NCBI GenBank assembly: GCA_910584715.1
Contig: CAJUAN010000011.1
Span: forward strand, 1-64,000
Origin: an uncultured Oscillospiraceae bacterium
GTDB lineage: Bacteria; Bacillota; Clostridia; Oscillospirales; Ruminococcaceae
DNA: 64,000 nucleotides
Direction: 5' to 3'
Position 1 is the first letter of the stretch; every line of letters starts with the position of its first letter. The notes below the pieces were generated by a model that ran no database searches, was not told the origin of the DNA, and saw only the letters and a list, made by a program, of their open reading frames with translations. This document shows, in pieces, positions 60,923-64,000 of this stretch. Made by a program: the position numbers and the translations under genes.

Positions 60923-62308
60923 ATGGATTCTGACGGGTATCCCCGAAGTTGGATCATTCTTGCTGTAATACTTATCTATAAAGGATTCTGCACAGTGTGC
61001 GAATCGGCTGTCGCGGAGACCGACAGACGGAAGCTCCGCAGCTGCGAAAATTCAAAGCGCTGCCGGCTGCTTGCCGATATGACGGAAAGACCGGCGCAGC
61101 TCATGACTGCGTTTTCGGTCAACAGAACCCTTACGGGCATCATAGCCGCATATCTGGCAATGATATTCTTTCTGACCCCTCTGTCCCGCAGCCTGTACGG
61201 TCTGCTGAACGGCATATCGGAAAAGGATAAGCTTTCCGTGACGCCGCTGACCGACGTTATCGCCGCGTTTGTGATAATGTTTTCGACGGTCGTTGTTTTT
61301 ACGGCTTTCTGCGAGGGTATCCCTAAAAAGATTCCCGCCGCAAAAAGCGAAAAATTCGCTGTGTTCTGCGTGCCGTTCATAAGCATTCTGGTAACGGCTC
61401 TTACTCCGCTTACCGCTTTGTCGTCGCTCATCACGCGTCTTTTTGCCCCTCTTTTCGGAGCAAAAAGCTCTTCCGAACCTGACCTTGTCACCGAGGAGGA
61501 GATACTCATGATGGTGGACGCGGGCAACGAAACAGGCGTTATCGAGGAGTCCCAGCGGGAAATGATCAACAATGTTTTTGAATTTGACGACCTTACCGTT
61601 TCCGACATAATGACTCACCGAACCGATATCACGGCTGTGGAAATGTCCGCGAAGGTGTCCGAAGTCGTGAACGCAGCAATAAGCAGCGGCTTTTCAAGAA
61701 TACCGGTATACGAAGAGACTATAGACCATATCGCGGGCATGATATGCGTAAAAGACCTGCTCTGTCTGGTAGGTTCGGAATCCGCGGAGGACACCGAAGC
61801 CAAAAGCTTTATGCGCGACATAATATATCTGCCCGAATCCGTCCCCTGCGGAGAAGCCTTCAAGCGGCTGTCCTCCCTGAAAATGCAGATGGCGGCGGTA
61901 GTGGACGAATACGGCGGAACGGCAGGCCTTGTGACGATGGAGGACATCGTTGAAAAGATCGTGGGAAATATTCAGGACGAGTATGACGAGGAGGAAGCCG
62001 AGCTTACCAGAATTTCCGACGACACCTACGTTATCGCGGGAACTGCCGACCCGGAGGAGATACTTCCCGTTTTCGGGATAGAGCTTCCCGAGGAAAACGG
62101 CTTCGATACAATGAACGGCTTCATTGCCGAACTGCTGGGACGTATCCCGGAAGAAAACGAAAATCCCTCCGTACAGTACGGCGGAGTGCTTTTCACCGTT
62201 CTCCTTACGGAGGACAGGTGCATCATCAAGATCAAGGCAGAAATTATCAAAGACGATACTTCAACAAATGATGAGAAGGAGAGTATGCAAAATGAAGAAA
62301 AAAATTAG
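60923..62308 (+). CDS. CNNM/CorC-family CBS-domain membrane protein
   Basis: 461 residues from the ATG after GGAAGGAAG. A DUF21/CNNM membrane domain (~1-185) precedes a pair of CBS domains (TVSDIMTHRTDITAVEMS, ~200-330) with MAAVVDEYGGTAGLVTMEDI. A CorC/HlyC transporter-associated domain (~345-430) follows. The family (TlyC/YrkA) is linked to Mg2+ or other cation efflux; the label hemolysin is historical. Its last 17 bases overlap the lipoprotein gene. Confidence 0.93.
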   Translation: MDSDGYPRSWIILAVILIYKGFCTVCESAVAETDRRKLRSCENSKRCRLLADMTERPAQLMTAFSVNRTLTGIIAAYLAMIFFLTPLSRSLYGLLNGISEKDKLSVTPLTDVIAAFVIMFSTVVVFTAFCEGIPKKIPAAKSEKFAVFCVPFISILVTALTPLTALSSLITRLFAPLFGAKSSSEPDLVTEEEILMMVDAGNETGVIEESQREMINNVFEFDDLTVSDIMTHRTDITAVEMSAKVSEVVNAAISSGFSRIPVYEETIDHIAGMICVKDLLCLVGSESAEDTEAKSFMRDIIYLPESVPCGEAFKRLSSLKMQMAAVVDEYGGTAGLVTMEDIVEKIVGNIQDEYDEEEAELTRISDDTYVIAGTADPEEILPVFGIELPEENGFDTMNGFIAELLGRIPEENENPSVQYGGVLFTVLLTEDRCIIKIKAEIIKDDTSTNDEKESMQNEEKN

Positions 62309-63950
62309 TCTGATCCTTGCGTTCTTAATGGCGGCGGCTATGCTTGCCGGCTGTAAGAAGACCGACGAGGATTCGGCGGGGCTTCCCGACGTAGGGGGAG
62401 AAACTTCGTCCGTTTCGCTTACCACAATGACGGTATCCGAATCAGAGACCGAGACGACTACCGAGGAGACCACTACCGTTCCCGAAGAGACTACAACGGA
62501 GGAAACAACCACTGAAAGCGAATCGGAAACAAGCGAGACCGAAACGACTACAACAGCGGCTTCGTCCGAAACAACGACAGCCGCTTCGACAACTGCTGCA
62601 AAGGCTTGGAACGAAACCGAGATCAGCGAGACTCTCTACATAAAGACCTCCTGCTATTCAAGGACGCAGGCTGTCGTAGGCTCAGAATCCGTTAAGAAAT
62701 ACGACGTCGGCCAGAAGATCAATATTGTGGCGGCGACCGATACAGGCTACTACAAGCTTGCCGACGGAACCTTTATCCACTCCGATTATGTGACCGACCA
62801 GAAGCCCGCGGGATCGGAAACCGTGACCACAACGGCTCCCAAAAAGCCCGCTGTCACCGAGGAAACCACAAAGAAGCAGCCGGCGGTACCGGGCAATTCA
62901 TCATATACCAAGAGCTACACTGACAGATATCCTTATCAGCAGCTCAGCAGAGACGAACAGCAGCTTTATGCCGGCATCGTTGAAGCGGCGGAAAATTTCG
63001 AAATGCAGGTCGACGTTCCCATGTCCCTTACTTCCGACGATATAGTTAAGGTATACGCTCTGGTATACAATCAGGAGCCTCAGCTCTTCTGGCTTTCAAA
63101 TCTCGTTCCTCCCTCTCTCGGAGGAATGCTCAATCTCCAGTTCGACCTTTCTCCCGAAAAGGCGGCAGAAGCTCAGAAGGAGATCGACGCTACCGTAAGC
63201 GAGGTAATGAGCAAGGTAAACAGCTACACAAGCACGGTAAGCAAGCTCAAGGTCATTTACGACTGGGTAATCACCCATAACACATTCAGCCTCCAGGGCA
63301 ACTACAGGACCTGCGGAATCTACAACGGCCTGACTGACGGCGGAGAGCTCCAGTGCCAGGGCTATGCAAAGACAGTCCTTTATCTCTGCGACGTAGCGGG
63401 AATCGAATGCATGGTCGTTACAGGAAACAACACCGAGGGAAGCACTCACGCATGGAACGTGGTATACTGCGACAACGGATACTACATTCTCGACAGCACT
63501 TGGGGCGACCCGATGAACTCCTACGGCAGAAGCAGCTACGTGCGTTACCTGTTCTTCCTTGCAAACGACAGCATGATCAAAAATACTCACCTCAACATCA
63601 GCACCGTCGCAAGAGGAAACGGAAACCGCATCAAGCTCTACGATCCTCCTGCTTGCACAAAGACGGCGTGCTACTACTTCAAGGCCTACAACAAGGAATA
63701 CAGCGATCTTGAGACCGCTACTCAGGCTATGTACGCCGAGCTCGACGCTGCGATCGAGGCGGGCAAAAACGTTGCTCATATCAGAGTGACAGATCATGAT
63801 ATGTGGGAAACCCTCAGAGATAAAAAATACTGGAAGGCTTTCCAGGACTACGCAAAGAAAAAGGACAGCAGCGTAAAGGAACTCAAGCTCCAGACTTCTC
63901 TCACCGAGGATATCCTCGTTGTTGAGTACGACGTGGCATATAAGGACTAA
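62292..63950 (+). CDS. Secreted lipoprotein with transglutaminase-like domain
   Basis: 552 residues from an ATG with AAGGAG ten bases upstream. The signal peptide ends MLAGCKK (lipobox Cys ~21). A Ser/Thr/Glu-rich, probably disordered linker (~30-110) and an SH3-like stretch (~118-170) lead to a transglutaminase-like domain (~265-430) with the catalytic Cys in GELQCQGYAK, His in STHAWNVV and Asp in ILDSTWGD. Likely a surface protein acting on proteins or cell-wall peptides. A 17-bp overlap couples it to the preceding gene. Confidence 0.88.
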   Translation: MKKKISLILAFLMAAAMLAGCKKTDEDSAGLPDVGGETSSVSLTTMTVSESETETTTEETTTVPEETTTEETTTESESETSETETTTTAASSETTTAASTTAAKAWNETEISETLYIKTSCYSRTQAVVGSESVKKYDVGQKINIVAATDTGYYKLADGTFIHSDYVTDQKPAGSETVTTTAPKKPAVTEETTKKQPAVPGNSSYTKSYTDRYPYQQLSRDEQQLYAGIVEAAENFEMQVDVPMSLTSDDIVKVYALVYNQEPQLFWLSNLVPPSLGGMLNLQFDLSPEKAAEAQKEIDATVSEVMSKVNSYTSTVSKLKVIYDWVITHNTFSLQGNYRTCGIYNGLTDGGELQCQGYAKTVLYLCDVAGIECMVVTGNNTEGSTHAWNVVYCDNGYYILDSTWGDPMNSYGRSSYVRYLFFLANDSMIKNTHLNISTVARGNGNRIKLYDPPACTKTACYYFKAYNKEYSDLETATQAMYAELDAAIEAGKNVAHIRVTDHDMWETLRDKKYWKAFQDYAKKKDSSVKELKLQTSLTEDILVVEYDVAYKD

Positions 63951-63966
63951 ACAACAAAGCATACGG

Positions 63967-64000
63967 GGCGGGGGTCGGATAAGCATTTCTTCCCCCTGCC
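63967..64000 (+). terminator. Partial terminator-like hairpin at window end
   Basis: GGCGGGGG and CCCCCTGCC can pair (one bulge) around a 17-base loop; the T tract, if any, lies beyond the window. Confidence 0.35.

Overview
The window looks like the chromosome of a Gram-positive, low-to-mid GC Clostridia member, most likely a Ruminococcus-type member of the Oscillospiraceae. The evidence is a SpoIIE sporulation phosphatase, an IspH enzyme fused to S1 RNA-binding domains, a GlgC/GlgD pair, the tepA-ylzJ-(uppP)-ftsK/spoIIIE neighbourhood, AGGAG-type ribosome binding sites, TTGACA-17-TATAAT promoters and frequent TTG starts. The species is inferred from gene content only. I see no phage, insertion sequence or CRISPR array.

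Layout. 1-0.5 kb: an intergenic array of hairpins. 0.5-4.1 kb: polysaccharide deacetylase, a C39-like peptidase and spoIIE. 4.3-10.7 kb: a complete glycogen synthesis operon, glgB-glgC-glgD-glgA, with a structured leader and an unusual Lys/Ala tail on GlgB. 10.7-16.8 kb: GNAT enzyme, two penicillin-binding-protein-like serine hydrolases, tRNA-Leu(GAG), HAD phosphatase and an SDR oxidoreductase. 16.9-21 kb: an XRE repressor-type gene with small membrane proteins under a promoter carrying direct repeats, then an ABC exporter operon. 21-24.2 kb: an Agr-type histidine kinase/LytTR regulator pair, divergent from three tandem mini-genes for 14-16 residue peptides and a DUF5085-like protein. This is the most novel-looking system here. 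24.3-26 kb: a PAS-GGDEF diguanylate cyclase.

26-30.7 kb (minus): glutaredoxin, thioredoxin reductase, ispH-S1, plsC and cmk. 30.7-31.3 kb: a Phd/ParE toxin-antitoxin pair. 31.4-42.8 kb (minus): a long run from tepA through ylzJ, uppP, ftsK, a YgiQ-type radical SAM protein, membrane proteins, a ComEC-like metallohydrolase with DUF3006, an RpiR regulator and a BaiN-type flavoprotein. 42.9-43.3 kb: a small single-span membrane protein behind a consensus promoter that has a LexA-type box between -35 and -10. 43.5-52.6 kb (minus): uvrC, GNAT, a large lipoprotein, a 1397-residue fibronectin-III protein, a DUF6472-like gene and sfsA. 53.3-55.5 kb (minus): a PilZ protein, an orphan ParA and a Lys/Ala-tailed ComFB-like protein, possibly a cyclic-dinucleotide-linked module. 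55.7-64 kb: a YiiX-like papain-fold protein, a membrane protein, an AGCS amino-acid/sodium symporter, a YdbS/YdbT PH-domain pair, a CNNM/CorC protein and a secreted transglutaminase-like lipoprotein.

All family names come from motif recognition by eye; no database search was possible. Start codons were chosen from visible ribosome binding sites and often lie downstream of the longest possible ORF start.
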